Below, piece after piece: positions 13,848-21,614 of a DNA stretch of 34,144 nucleotides. The position numbers were made by a program, and so were the translations under genes. The notes beneath the pieces were generated by a model. It was not told the DNA's origin. It saw only the letters and a list, made by a program, of their open reading frames with translations, and made no database searches. Positions within the stretch are counted from its first letter, which is position 1, and each line of letters starts with the position of its first letter. Source of the DNA: Candidatus Saccharibacteria bacterium UBA3829 (GTDB taxonomy: Bacteria; Patescibacteriota; Saccharimonadia; Saccharimonadales; Saccharimonadaceae); the NCBI GenBank assembly GCA_002393165.1, contig DGIF01000029.1:1-34144 (forward strand), in the 5' to 3' direction.

Positions 13848-14948
13848 TTATCTACTAAGTGGCATTACGATGTGGGTGTAGTCTTTATTCTTTTTATTGT
13901 GAAGTGTGGCTGGGGTGGTACCGGAAGAAAATTCAAAGGTAATCTCCGGTTCATCAAGTGAATTGATGGCATCAAGGAGAAAACGAGAGTTGACCGTAAA
14001 CTTGCCCTCGTCCGAAACTGAGGTTTCAATTATAGAAGCGTTTTCACCAAGCTCGGTGGCAACAGACTTCACGGATAGAATATTTGGCTTTTTAGCTTCA
14101 AGAGTAATAGAACCCGCAACGCTGCGAGCGAAAAGCGCAGCGAGTTTAGTGACCCGAATTAATTCATCACGATTAACTTCAAGCTTAATGGTGTTGTTTT
14201 TAGGAATGAGGCGTTGATAATCCGGGAAGCTAGCGTCGATAAGTTTTGAGATAATTTCTACTTCACCAAAACGAAAACGTACAAGATCGTCACTAAATGC
14301 AATTTCAACTTCTTCCATCCCCTCATCGATCGCGCGCAAAACCTCTTGAAGTGAGCTAGTTGGCACAATCACGCTAACTTCACTCTCTACGTTCTTAATT
14401 AGTTTGCGCTCGGCAAGACGATAACCATCAGTGGCGGCAACACAAAGGGTTTTATTTGATGTAGTGAAGAAAATACCAGTAAGGGCAGGCCTAGTGAGAT
14501 CGTTTGAGCTAGCGATCGCCACACTGGAAATGCCATTCTTAAATTCATCAATACCCATCTTAAAGATAACAGCCTTATCTTCACTGATTTCCGGTAACTC
14601 TGGAAAGTCATCGGCTGGTGAACTATTAATAGTCGAAGTATATTTACCGGCAGTAATGATTGCTTTATTTTCATCTGAGGTGATCTTGATTTTTTCGCCT
14701 TTAGGGAGATTACTGACGAATTCAGCGAGGAGTTTAGCTGGTACCGTAACAACACCATCTTTACTATTAGAAACTGGTAGGTAATCTACGATGGCCATAT
14801 CTAGGTTGGTGGTGATTAGGGAAACTTTACCCTTATTAACTCGAATTAAGACATTGTTTAATACTGGCAAGGTAACTTTACCGACTGCGATACGACTAAC
14901 ATTGTTCAAGGCTTTACTTAGTTTATTTTGAGTAACTTCAATTTCCAT
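13848..14948 (-). CDS. dnaN: DNA polymerase III sliding clamp (beta subunit)
   Basis: 366 residues, the usual length. Starts MEIEVTQNKLSKALNNVSRIAVGKVTLPVLNNVLI and contains the three clamp repeats; RPALTGIFF, ATDGYRLAERKL and SFPDYQRLIPK are typical family segments, and the C-terminus THIVMPLSR matches the usual MPMR-like end. It encircles DNA and tethers polymerase III. GAAAGGA precedes the ATG. It follows dnaA after 259 bases that contain DnaA-box-like repeats. Confidence 0.98.
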   Translation of the reverse strand: MEIEVTQNKLSKALNNVSRIAVGKVTLPVLNNVLIRVNKGKVSLITTNLDMAIVDYLPVSNSKDGVVTVPAKLLAEFVSNLPKGEKIKITSDENKAIITAGKYTSTINSSPADDFPELPEISEDKAVIFKMGIDEFKNGISSVAIASSNDLTRPALTGIFFTTSNKTLCVAATDGYRLAERKLIKNVESEVSVIVPTSSLQEVLRAIDEGMEEVEIAFSDDLVRFRFGEVEIISKLIDASFPDYQRLIPKNNTIKLEVNRDELIRVTKLAALFARSVAGSITLEAKKPNILSVKSVATELGENASIIETSVSDEGKFTVNSRFLLDAINSLDEPEITFEFSSGTTPATLHNKKNKDYTHIVMPLSR

Positions 14949-15207
14949 TTTAGTCCTTTCTTTTATTTAATTAATAATAGTAATAGTAGGGGTTGTGAAT
15001 AAGTGGAAAAGTTTGGGTGGTGACAGATTGAAAGTGATTGTGGGAAAAGTGGTGGAAAGTGCTGGAAAAGTTGGCGGAAAAGTTACGATTTCCACGTGCT
15101 GAATAAAAGATTTAAGTTTTGCACGGAGATTTACTATGGATTTCCACGTAGTTTTGCGGAATGGTTTACACAGGATTTCCACAAATTGAATAAATTTTGT
15201 ATACGTA
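14949..15207. other. dnaA-dnaN intergenic region with degenerate DnaA-box-like repeats
   Basis: No gene here. The plus strand carries repeated GGAAAAG-type words at about 15005, 15043, 15054, 15064 and 15076, the last four spaced 10 to 12 bases. TTTCCACGT occurs at 15089-15097 and again near 15141. ATTTCCACA at 15176-15184 is one base from the exact boxes found upstream of dnaA, and AGTGGAAAA at 15002-15010 is the complement of another one-mismatch box. The dnaN-proximal end (14957-14990) is AT-rich. It could be a second DnaA-binding cluster of a bipartite origin. Confidence 0.6.
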
Positions 15208-16563
15208 TTAACCATAAATCTGCTCCTTGATTTCTTCGATTTGGTCACGGAGGGCAAAATTAAGTCTAAGATCTGATTCGATTTTTTTGATGCCGTGCAT
15301 AACGGTGGTATGATCCTTGACGCCGACCTCTGAAGCGATTTTGGTGGTGCTCATAGAAAGCTCTTTACTTAAAATGAACATGGCGATCTGGCGGGCGGTT
15401 TTAATATTGGCGACGCGAGACTTACTACACATTTCTTTAACTGAAAGGTCGTAGAACTTAGCGACTTTTTCGAGGATTTGTTTACTAGATACTGGGCGGA
15501 GTTTATTAGTACGGTTAATACTGGCGGAACCGTTTTCAATGAGCTCTAATGGAGTGAGGCCGCGAACCTCAGACATTAGGAGGATGGTAGAGAATTCGCC
15601 TTCGAGGTCGCGGATATTAGTGTTAATATTTTCAGCGATATATTCGATAGCTTCGGGTTCGATTTCGGCACCCATTAGTTCGGCTTTGGCACGAAGGATG
15701 GCACATTTATCTTCGAATTTTGGTAGTTGGAGGTCGAAAGCGCCACCCATAGTGAGACGGGAAGCGAGGCGCTCGTCTACGGTTTTAATTTGCGAGGGGA
15801 GGCGATCTGAGGTGACAATGATTTGTTTATTTAGTTGGTAGAGATCATTAAAGATGTTGAAGAACTCTTCTTGAGATTTTTCCTTACCAACAATAAATTG
15901 GAAGTCGTCAATGATAAGGCAGTCGAGCTTTTCAAATTTGCGGTTGAATTCTTTACCTTTACCATTCTGGATCGCATCAATGAAGTCGGAATAAAAATGT
16001 GAGATTGGAGTGTAAAGGATTTTTAAAGACGGGTCGCGACGCAAAAGTTCATTACCGATAGCTTGGACGAGGTGAGTTTTACCGAGGCCGGGCCCGCCGT
16101 AAAGGAAGAAGGGATTGTATCGAGTGCCAGGCGCGTCAATAATACTCTTAGCGGCGGAGACGGCGAGATCGTTGTTGCTACCAATTACAAAATTATCTAA
16201 AGTATATTTACTATTGAGACCATTATTAATAGTTTTAGTTTCAAGTGATTTTTTGATAGGCCTAATGTAATTTTTGATGGAATCTTCGGTGGTAACTTCG
16301 CGGGAACGGATTTTGTTTTTGGTAGAGGAAACAACTTCAAAATCTATGGTGGTGAAGTTAATGTTGTTTTTATTTAGAGCTTCGGTGATGAGGTCGAGGA
16401 ATTTAGAGCGGAGTTGTTTGACGAAGAAAGAGTTTTTGACACCGATGATAACGTGGTCGTTGGCGGTGGATAGTAAAGTGGTGTCTTTAAACCAGGTGGA
16501 AAAATTGGCGGGTGAGATTTTTTGTTCGATTTCAGCTAGGACGTTTTCCCAGACGTTATACAT
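15208..16563 (-). CDS. dnaA: Chromosomal replication initiator DnaA
   Basis: 451 residues from the ATG at 16561-16563, chosen for its AAGGAGGT ribosome site; an in-frame ATG 17 codons upstream would place the start within the promoter. Domain I about 1-85 (VWENVLAEIEQKISPANFSTWFKDT), AAA+ domain about 125-330 (YGGPGLGKTHLVQAIGN, CLIIDDFQF, VTSDRLPSQ, ERLASRL), and the C-terminal DNA-binding domain with VKDHTTVMHGIKKIESD. It binds TTTTCCACA-type boxes and opens the origin. A box overlaps the -35 region of its own promoter, suggesting autorepression. Confidence 0.98.
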   Translation of the reverse strand: MYNVWENVLAEIEQKISPANFSTWFKDTTLLSTANDHVIIGVKNSFFVKQLRSKFLDLITEALNKNNINFTTIDFEVVSSTKNKIRSREVTTEDSIKNYIRPIKKSLETKTINNGLNSKYTLDNFVIGSNNDLAVSAAKSIIDAPGTRYNPFFLYGGPGLGKTHLVQAIGNELLRRDPSLKILYTPISHFYSDFIDAIQNGKGKEFNRKFEKLDCLIIDDFQFIVGKEKSQEEFFNIFNDLYQLNKQIIVTSDRLPSQIKTVDERLASRLTMGGAFDLQLPKFEDKCAILRAKAELMGAEIEPEAIEYIAENINTNIRDLEGEFSTILLMSEVRGLTPLELIENGSASINRTNKLRPVSSKQILEKVAKFYDLSVKEMCSKSRVANIKTARQIAMFILSKELSMSTTKIASEVGVKDHTTVMHGIKKIESDLRLNFALRDQIEEIKEQIYG

Positions 16564-16584
16564 TGTGACCTCCTTGATGAGATC

Positions 16585-16615
16585 AGTATAGCATGAAAAT
16601 GGGAAGTTTTCCACA
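16585..16615 (-). promoter_or_regulatory. dnaA promoter overlapped by a DnaA box
   Basis: The minus strand shows TGCTATACT with the -10 hexamer at 16590-16585. At a 17-bp spacing the -35 position (16613-16608) lies inside the DnaA box 16607-16615. Confidence 0.55.
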
Positions 16616-16720
16616 GGTTTTTAGGCGGATTTGAAATGTGTTGTAATATGTTGGGGCGGGGACAGGGGAGATTTTTTCCACATAGGAGGGAGATTCCCAT
16701 AAAAGGATGTGGAAAACTCC

Positions 16721-16749
16721 TTGAAAAATGTGGAAAAATGGAGTATACT
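16721..16749 (+). promoter_or_regulatory. rpmH promoter with a DnaA box in its spacer
   Basis: TTGAAA (16721-16726), 17-bp spacer, TATACT (16744-16749). The DnaA box 16729-16737 lies within the spacer, so DnaA binding could repress this operon. Confidence 0.6.
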
Positions 16750-16789
16750 ATATTAAGTATTTGCAAAATAATAAAATTTAAGGAATAAT

Positions 16790-16927
16790 ATGCCAAAGCG
16801 TACATATCAGCCACATAAGCGTCAACGTAAAGTTGAGCATGGCTTTATGAAGAGGAATGCAACATCAAATGGACGAAAAGTCCTGGCGCGCCGACGTTTG
16901 AAGGGTCGTGCTCGGCTGACAGCCTAA
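16790..16927 (+). CDS. rpmH: 50S ribosomal protein L34
   Basis: 45 residues, beginning MPKRTYQPHKRQRKVEHGF and ending RRRLKGRARLTA, a full-length L34. It is a small basic component of the large ribosomal subunit. AAGGAAT precedes the ATG. Its stop and the start of rnpA share one base (TAATG). This short gene is easily missed by length filters. Confidence 0.98.
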   Translation: MPKRTYQPHKRQRKVEHGFMKRNATSNGRKVLARRRLKGRARLTA

Positions 16928-17283
16928 TGTTAAATAAAAAATACCGATTTCACTCACGGGGTGGGGTGAATTGGGTTTATAAACACGGAAAGACGGTGCG
17001 GGGACGGCAGGCGTCGTTGGTTTTTGGCGCCAATGAACGTGGATATACACGAGTCGCGGTGGTGGTGTCGAAAAAGGTTGATAAGACTGCGGTGGGGCGC
17101 AACCGGATTAGGCGGCGAGTGTACGAGGTGATTAGACGAAATTTTGAGTATTTGCCGGCGAAGACGGATTATATTTTTGTGATTTATGCGACAGAGTTGA
17201 AGACGATGGAATTTTCTGAGCTGGAAAAATTACTCGGTGGTCTAGTCGAAGAAGCTAAGGTGTGTTATAATAAAAAGCAATGA
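16927..17283 (+). CDS. rnpA: Ribonuclease P protein component
   Basis: 118 residues. The family's RNA-binding motif is clear: KKVDKTAVGRNRIRRRVYEV (about 50-70), with YTRVAVVVSKK before it. It binds the 5' leader of precursor tRNAs together with the catalytic RNA, which is not in this window. Coupled to rpmH upstream (TAATG) and to yidC downstream (4-base ATGA overlap). Confidence 0.97.
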   Translation: MLNKKYRFHSRGGVNWVYKHGKTVRGRQASLVFGANERGYTRVAVVVSKKVDKTAVGRNRIRRRVYEVIRRNFEYLPAKTDYIFVIYATELKTMEFSELEKLLGGLVEEAKVCYNKKQ

Positions 17284-18428
17284 AAAATTGGAGTGCGAAA
17301 AAAATAATTACTTGGGCGCTCATTATAGCGTTCATTGTGGGGTCTGTGTTGGTTGGCGGACCGTTTAACTTGATTGATATTATAATAGTGCGACCGATTG
17401 TCAATATTCAGTTCATGATTTTTAATTTGGTGCACGACTTTGGTGTTGCGATTATTATATTTGCGGTGCTGGTTAAGTTGTGTATGCTGCCGCTGACAAA
17501 GCGACAGTTGATGCAGACAAGACTGATGCGAAAGATCCAGCCGGAGTTGACACAGATTCGCAAGAATTGCAACGGCAATAAGCAGCTAGAGTCGATACAG
17601 ACGCTAGATTTATATAAACGTTATAATATTAGACCATTTTCTTCGATTGCGACGCTTCTAATTCAACTGCCGATTTTTATCGCGGTGTTTTCGGCGATTC
17701 GAGTGATTGCGACGCCACTGCCGGCGGATAACTTGACGAACCGAGCATACGACATCGTGGCTTATGAAGGTTCGGAGATCCGAAAACTTGAAGATGAGCA
17801 GGTGAAATATCTGGAACTTAAATATGGTGAGAATTCCAGTGATGAGGAGAAGGCGGCAGCGGAGTATGATTTCCATCCGTCTTTGTTTGGAGTGATTGAC
17901 TTGACCGCTAAGGCGAGTGACGTGATGAATCCAGCAAGATTTTCGTGGAGTGCGGTGTTTATGCTGGTGATTTCAATTGCGGCGGCGGTGGCGCAGTATT
18001 TTGCGACGAAGCAGCAGATGCCATCTGGCAAGTCAGAGAAGAGCAAGAAATTCCGTGATCTAGTCCGCGAGGCAAAGGAAGGAAAAGAAGTTGACGATGC
18101 GGATGTGTCGGCAATATCCACGGCGCAGATGGGGAAGATGATGCCAATCATGATGTTTGTGATTATGATTAACCTGCACGGTGCACTGGCATTTTATTAT
18201 TTCTTGTCGAACATCTTAACGATTTTCCAGCAAAAGGTGATTTTCGCGAGAGCTAGGAATGAAATGGATGATAACACCGACCGGGCAATGCTGAAGGAAC
18301 TAAAGAAGACTGAAAGTGGCCGAAAGATGCGGGGGAAGATAAAAGAAGCAGAAGTGGTGGAAAATAAAAAAACAGGAACAAAAATTACTAGAATCTCCGC
18401 AAAAGATATTAAAAAGAAAAGGAGATAA
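17280..18428 (+). CDS. yidC: Membrane protein insertase YidC/Oxa1
   Basis: 382 residues. Hydrophobic segments at about 9-30, 45-68, 117-140, 224-243 and 288-312, as in Gram-positive YidC. Typical segments: MIFNLVHDFGVAIIIFAVLVK, LPLTKRQLMQT, PFSSIATLLIQLPIFIAVFSAI and the last helix FYYFLSNILTIFQQ. The loop between helices 3 and 4 (about 145-220) is charged and longer than usual. The C-terminus is basic (ITRISAKDIKKKRR), suited to ribosome contact. It inserts membrane proteins with or without SecYEG. Confidence 0.95.
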   Translation: MKNWSAKKIITWALIIAFIVGSVLVGGPFNLIDIIIVRPIVNIQFMIFNLVHDFGVAIIIFAVLVKLCMLPLTKRQLMQTRLMRKIQPELTQIRKNCNGNKQLESIQTLDLYKRYNIRPFSSIATLLIQLPIFIAVFSAIRVIATPLPADNLTNRAYDIVAYEGSEIRKLEDEQVKYLELKYGENSSDEEKAAAEYDFHPSLFGVIDLTAKASDVMNPARFSWSAVFMLVISIAAAVAQYFATKQQMPSGKSEKSKKFRDLVREAKEGKEVDDADVSAISTAQMGKMMPIMMFVIMINLHGALAFYYFLSNILTIFQQKVIFARARNEMDDNTDRAMLKELKKTESGRKMRGKIKEAEVVENKKTGTKITRISAKDIKKKRR

Positions 18429-18431
18429 CAA

Positions 18432-18887
18432 ATGAACAAAGACGAGTCGATAAGATTTGCGGCGAAGTATCTGGAAGATCTGCTAAGTTTCTTCGGAGTA
18501 AATGTGGCGGTGACGTCGACGATTGATGATGAAGTAATACAGTTAGGAGTGCCGTCTACCTCGCTGAATTCGCTGTTGATTGGGCGAAATGCGGATAACT
18601 TGAGGGCGCTTCAGCATGTGGTGATGATGGCGCTTTCGATGCGGGGCGCAGAAGTGACGCGCGTTAATGTGGATGTAGCTGGTTACAAAAAGCAACGAGC
18701 GGATCGAATTGCCGAGAAAGCCGAAGGGTGGATTCGGAAAGTACGCGAGACGGGTGAGTCGATGACGCTCGACTTAAATCCAGCGGATCGTCGGATAGTG
18801 CATAAAGTAGCCGGAGACTATTCGGATATTGAAACACACTCCGAAGGCGAGGGAAAAGAGCGTAAGTTAATTATTAGTAAGATTTAG
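18432..18887 (+). CDS. jag: KH-R3H RNA-binding protein Jag/KhpB
   Basis: 151 residues. KH-like region with LLIGRNADNLRALQHVVMMAL (about 53-73), followed by an R3H-type segment (LNPADRRIVHKVAGDYSDIETHSEGEG). The N-terminal Jag_N domain of longer homologues is missing. KhpB-type proteins bind RNA and affect cell division and envelope synthesis; the conserved position after yidC supports the assignment. Ribosome site AAGGAG; a terminator follows the stop. Confidence 0.93.
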   Translation: MNKDESIRFAAKYLEDLLSFFGVNVAVTSTIDDEVIQLGVPSTSLNSLLIGRNADNLRALQHVVMMALSMRGAEVTRVNVDVAGYKKQRADRIAEKAEGWIRKVRETGESMTLDLNPADRRIVHKVAGDYSDIETHSEGEGKERKLIISKI

Positions 18888-18903
18888 CTTGGTGAGATTG
18901 ATC

Positions 18904-18938
18904 AAGTGGACGGCTTAAGTTTAGTCGTCCACTTTTTT
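18904..18938 (+). terminator. Terminator of the rpmH-jag operon, inside the LCP gene end
   Basis: AAGTGGACG (18904-18912) pairs with CGTCCACTT (18926-18934), followed by four more T residues. The 3' arm and T run also encode the last codons (KKVDD) of the convergent LCP gene. Confidence 0.85.
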
Positions 18939-20708
18939 GGTTTCTGGGTTTAGAATGATAATAAAGTCGTAATCGCGCGAGACGCTACTTGGTAAGGAAG
19001 ACGAATCGGCGGCAGTTAAGTTATAGTGGGCCTCGAGGCCGGCTTGACTACCGGGTTTAGAACTAAGCGCGTAAAGGGTGGTGCCGGATGGGTAGGATTC
19101 ATCTTCTGGAAGTTCTGGCGCGTCAGAGATGTCAACAGTCGGGTAACCAATTTTGGTAAGAGTGGCTTGCTCGGCGGAAGCTAGCCCGGCAGTTTCGGTG
19201 GCGTTGAGAACTAGAATAGTAGGCTCTTCATAATCGCGGGGATCGTTAGAAAGATTTTTGTTGACAAAAGCTTGGATGGCTGTGTAATTTCCGACACCTG
19301 CAGAAGGCAAGACATAAGAAATGCCGTTAATCATGCCGGTGGTCATATAATAAATGTTGTTATCGTAATCAACGAGAGCGATTTGGCGAGCATGATTAAA
19401 GTCGAATTCTTGGGTGAAGTGGGCGAGAGTGCGCATTTCGCTAATGGAGAAATTAGTGCGGAGGTTGTCGCCTAAGGTGCCGGCGAGGCCGAGCAGATCG
19501 GAGATGGAGAGACTTTTTTCAAAGACTTTGTCTTTGATGCCGAGAAGGATTTTTTGCTGGGAGGAGCCGCGCGAGAAATCGCCGCCAGTGGTACCGTGTC
19601 GGGCGCGAGCGAGACCAAGGGCCTGCTCGCCGTTAATAGTATAAGGAACGCCGGCTTCGAAGACGGCGCCAGTCCAATAATAATCGTGAATGTCTTCATC
19701 TAGAGTGACCGTGATGCCGCCGAGAGCGTCAACGATATAAACGAGAGAGCCCCAGTTGAGATGGGCAAAATATTGAAAATCTACGCCAAGGATAGATCCA
19801 ACTTCGGCCATGAGGGCATTTGCGGCAATAGCTTCATCTTCGATGGAAAGATTGCCACCACCGCCGTTGCACCAATAGACTTCGTTGATTTTGCCGGTGG
19901 CGGTGCAGGTGGGGGAGGCTTTGAGGTCGCGGGGAAGGGAAAGCATGGCGACGTCGCCGGTTTGCTGATTCAGGGAGATTAGCATGATGGAGTCAGTGAG
20001 CTGGGCGCCGTCATGGGTACCGTTACCCTCATCGCCTTCCATGTTGTAGCCGCTGGTGCCGAAGGCAAGGATGTTGGTGCGGCCGTTAGCGTCGGTTTTT
20101 AAAGGTTCGTAGGTTTCTTGATTCAGGGTGAGGAGGTCAAAAACGGTGCCTTGGCCACCGGTGATTTTGGCGATGATGTCGTTGCCCCAAAGGATGAGAC
20201 CGCTAACGCCGGCGATAAGAATGAGAATGATAACCAGCAAGACGATGGCAACAGTACGACGAGCTTTGGAATGTTTTTTCTTTGGCCTAGTTTTTTCTTG
20301 CTTAAGGTCTTCTGGCTCGTCGTCGAGTTTGAGCGGCTCGAGCGGCGCAAGAAAATCTTCGGCTTTGGTAGTTGGCTTAAGTTTAGTTTCGGATTTTGAG
20401 GGTTTTTCTGGTTCTTTTGATGTGGTGGGGGGTTCTGGTGATTTGGTAGAATCCGGTGAAGCGACTAAGGGGACAATGTCGTCCAGTGATTTAGTATCGC
20501 TGACGGAGATTTCTAAAGATTCGTCAGCGACGATGGATTTTTTGGTTTTAGTGGGCAGGGGCTTCTTAGCAGTGCGGGTAGTTAAGGGGTCGGAAGAAGA
20601 TTTTCTATGTGTAGCGGGTTTTTGACTAAGATTTTTTGACGCGGAAGAAGAACGCGAAGTTTTGGCGCTTCGCGGAACAAGCCCATCGATTGATTTATTC
20701 GCAGTCAT
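18921..20708 (-). CDS. LytR-CpsA-Psr (LCP) family cell-wall glycopolymer ligase
   Basis: 595 residues. A long disordered cytoplasmic N-terminus (about 1-145; Ser, Lys, Pro and Thr rich) precedes one membrane helix (about 150-175). The LCP domain runs about 205-420: RTNILAFGTSGYN, QLTDSIMLISLNQQTGDVAMLSLPRDL, VDALGGITVTLDEDI and ALGLARARHGTTGGDFSRGSSQQ, retaining the conserved Arg and Asp residues. A C-terminal LytR_C-like domain (about 490-595) begins ILVLNATETAGLA. LCP enzymes move polyprenyl-linked glycopolymers onto peptidoglycan or proteins, which fits the polysaccharide locus downstream. The unusually long cytoplasmic tail is a Lys/Ser-rich low-complexity region. Confidence 0.93.
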   Translation of the reverse strand: MTANKSIDGLVPRSAKTSRSSSASKNLSQKPATHRKSSSDPLTTRTAKKPLPTKTKKSIVADESLEISVSDTKSLDDIVPLVASPDSTKSPEPPTTSKEPEKPSKSETKLKPTTKAEDFLAPLEPLKLDDEPEDLKQEKTRPKKKHSKARRTVAIVLLVIILILIAGVSGLILWGNDIIAKITGGQGTVFDLLTLNQETYEPLKTDANGRTNILAFGTSGYNMEGDEGNGTHDGAQLTDSIMLISLNQQTGDVAMLSLPRDLKASPTCTATGKINEVYWCNGGGGNLSIEDEAIAANALMAEVGSILGVDFQYFAHLNWGSLVYIVDALGGITVTLDEDIHDYYWTGAVFEAGVPYTINGEQALGLARARHGTTGGDFSRGSSQQKILLGIKDKVFEKSLSISDLLGLAGTLGDNLRTNFSISEMRTLAHFTQEFDFNHARQIALVDYDNNIYYMTTGMINGISYVLPSAGVGNYTAIQAFVNKNLSNDPRDYEEPTILVLNATETAGLASAEQATLTKIGYPTVDISDAPELPEDESYPSGTTLYALSSKPGSQAGLEAHYNLTAADSSSLPSSVSRDYDFIIILNPETKKVDD

Positions 20709-20727
20709 TATATATAATTATAACATA
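20709..20727. promoter_or_regulatory. 19-bp bidirectional promoter between LCP and LexA-like genes
   Basis: The entire gap is A and T except one C. Rightward TATAAT lies at 20713-20718 and leftward TATAAT at 20722-20717, so the two -10 boxes overlap. Both messages would start within about three bases of their ATG, and both -35 regions lie within the opposite coding sequence. Confidence 0.6.
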
Positions 20728-21045
20728 ATGGCAATCAAGTTAACAAAAAAACAATTAGCGGTTTTGAACTTCATAGAAGATTTTGTAGAGGAGCGCGGAT
20801 TGTCGCCGACGTATCGAGAGATAATGGCGGGATTAGATTTAACGAGTGTGTCGGCGGTGGCAGAGCATGTAGATAATTTGGTGGAAAAGGGAGTGTTAAA
20901 GAAGACGCCGGGTGCGGCGCGAACGCTGGAGGTGTTAGACTATAAACATGAAGATACGGTGGAGCTGTTTAAAACAAAAATGTTGACTTGTACGGAAGAA
21001 GAAAAAAAGACGTTGGAAAAAGCGATGGAGATTCTGGGGCTATGA
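20728..21045 (+). CDS. LexA-like DNA-binding protein lacking the protease domain
   Basis: 105 residues from the ATG at 20728; a longer in-frame reading into the LCP gene is rejected because of the promoter position. Residues 1-68 match the LexA winged helix-turn-helix domain: LTKKQLAVLNFIEDFVEERG, LSPTYREIMAGLDLTSVSAV and VEHLVEKG-like VDNLVEKGVLKKTPGAARTLEV. The Ser-Lys self-cleaving peptidase domain is absent; the tail (about 75-105) is a charged helix. It cannot be inactivated by RecA-stimulated self-cleavage, so it would be a constitutive or differently controlled repressor. Its stop overlaps the start of the next gene (ATGA). Confidence 0.88.
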   Translation: MAIKLTKKQLAVLNFIEDFVEERGLSPTYREIMAGLDLTSVSAVAEHVDNLVEKGVLKKTPGAARTLEVLDYKHEDTVELFKTKMLTCTEEEKKTLEKAMEILGL

Positions 21046-21614
21046 CGGCGGCGCGAAGGAGAAGGCGAAGTCGGCGATGGGCGTATTGGTTGGTAGTTTT
21101 GGTGCTGGTGGCGGTAGCTGCGGGGGTGGGTTATAAAGTATGGGAAGAATATTTCCAAAAAAGCGATACGGGTCAAGCGGTGGTGGATGGTACGAAGGAC
21201 GAAGAGCCGGCAGAAAAACCAGTGGAGCCGGTTGAACCGGTTTCGCCAGATGGTAATGAGGAGCCGGAGGAAGAAGAGATACCGGAAACGAAGCCGCAGT
21301 ATGATGGTGCCAATCCCAACACGGGCGGCGATATAACGGGCGTAATTACTTATGCTGGGGTGAGCGATGCGATGTTGATGATTCGGGTGAATATTGATCA
21401 GTATCTTGCTGGTGGGAATTGTGAGTTGACTTTGGCGCGCGATGGAGCAGCGCTTTATAGTGAAAGCGCGAGGGTGGCCGACTCGGCGGCGACTTCGACT
21501 TGTGAAGGTTTTAATGTACCAGTGGCGAAGGTGGGCAGCGGTAAGATTGGCATAAGGATTTTGGTGACATCGGGGGAACGGTCTGGTATAATTGAGGGTG
21601 AGGCAGATCTATGA
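21042..21614 (+). CDS. Single-pass anchored extracytoplasmic protein, unknown
   Basis: 190 residues from the ATG at 21042, which overlaps the LexA-like stop by four bases. Arg-rich N-terminus (TAARRRRRSRRW), one membrane helix (about 14-33), then a Pro/Glu-rich spacer (about 48-88: EPAEKPVEPVEPVSPDGNEE) typical of cell-wall-crossing linkers, and a small domain (about 100-190) with two cysteines (NCELTL, STCEGF) that could form a disulfide. The outer domain looks beta-rich. No family recognised. It overlaps the next gene by four bases, so the three genes form a coupled unit. Confidence 0.78.
   Translation: MTAARRRRRSRRWAYWLVVLVLVAVAAGVGYKVWEEYFQKSDTGQAVVDGTKDEEPAEKPVEPVEPVSPDGNEEPEEEEIPETKPQYDGANPNTGGDITGVITYAGVSDAMLMIRVNIDQYLAGGNCELTLARDGAALYSESARVADSAATSTCEGFNVPVAKVGSGKIGIRILVTSGERSGIIEGEADL

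Larger units (their letters stand above)
16564..16789. other. oriC: Probable replication origin (oriC) between dnaA and rpmH
   Basis: Four exact DnaA boxes TTTTCCACA: plus strand at 16607-16615 and 16674-16682, minus strand at 16708-16716 and 16729-16737, arranged as two inward-facing pairs. An AT-rich stretch (16741-16789) next to the rpmH side could be the unwinding element. Genes diverge from here: dnaA-dnaN-recF leftward and rpmH-rnpA-yidC-jag rightward, as at many bacterial origins. Confidence 0.8.

Noticed and set aside
16564..16614. Upstream in-frame ATG for dnaA (at 16614)
   Set aside because: It would place the -10 element and the AAGGAGGT ribosome site inside the coding region; the start at 16563 matches the family N-terminus.
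20662..20727. N-terminal extension of the LexA-like protein
   Set aside because: The extra residues are translated from the LCP gene start and from the promoter itself, and the LexA domain begins naturally at 20728.
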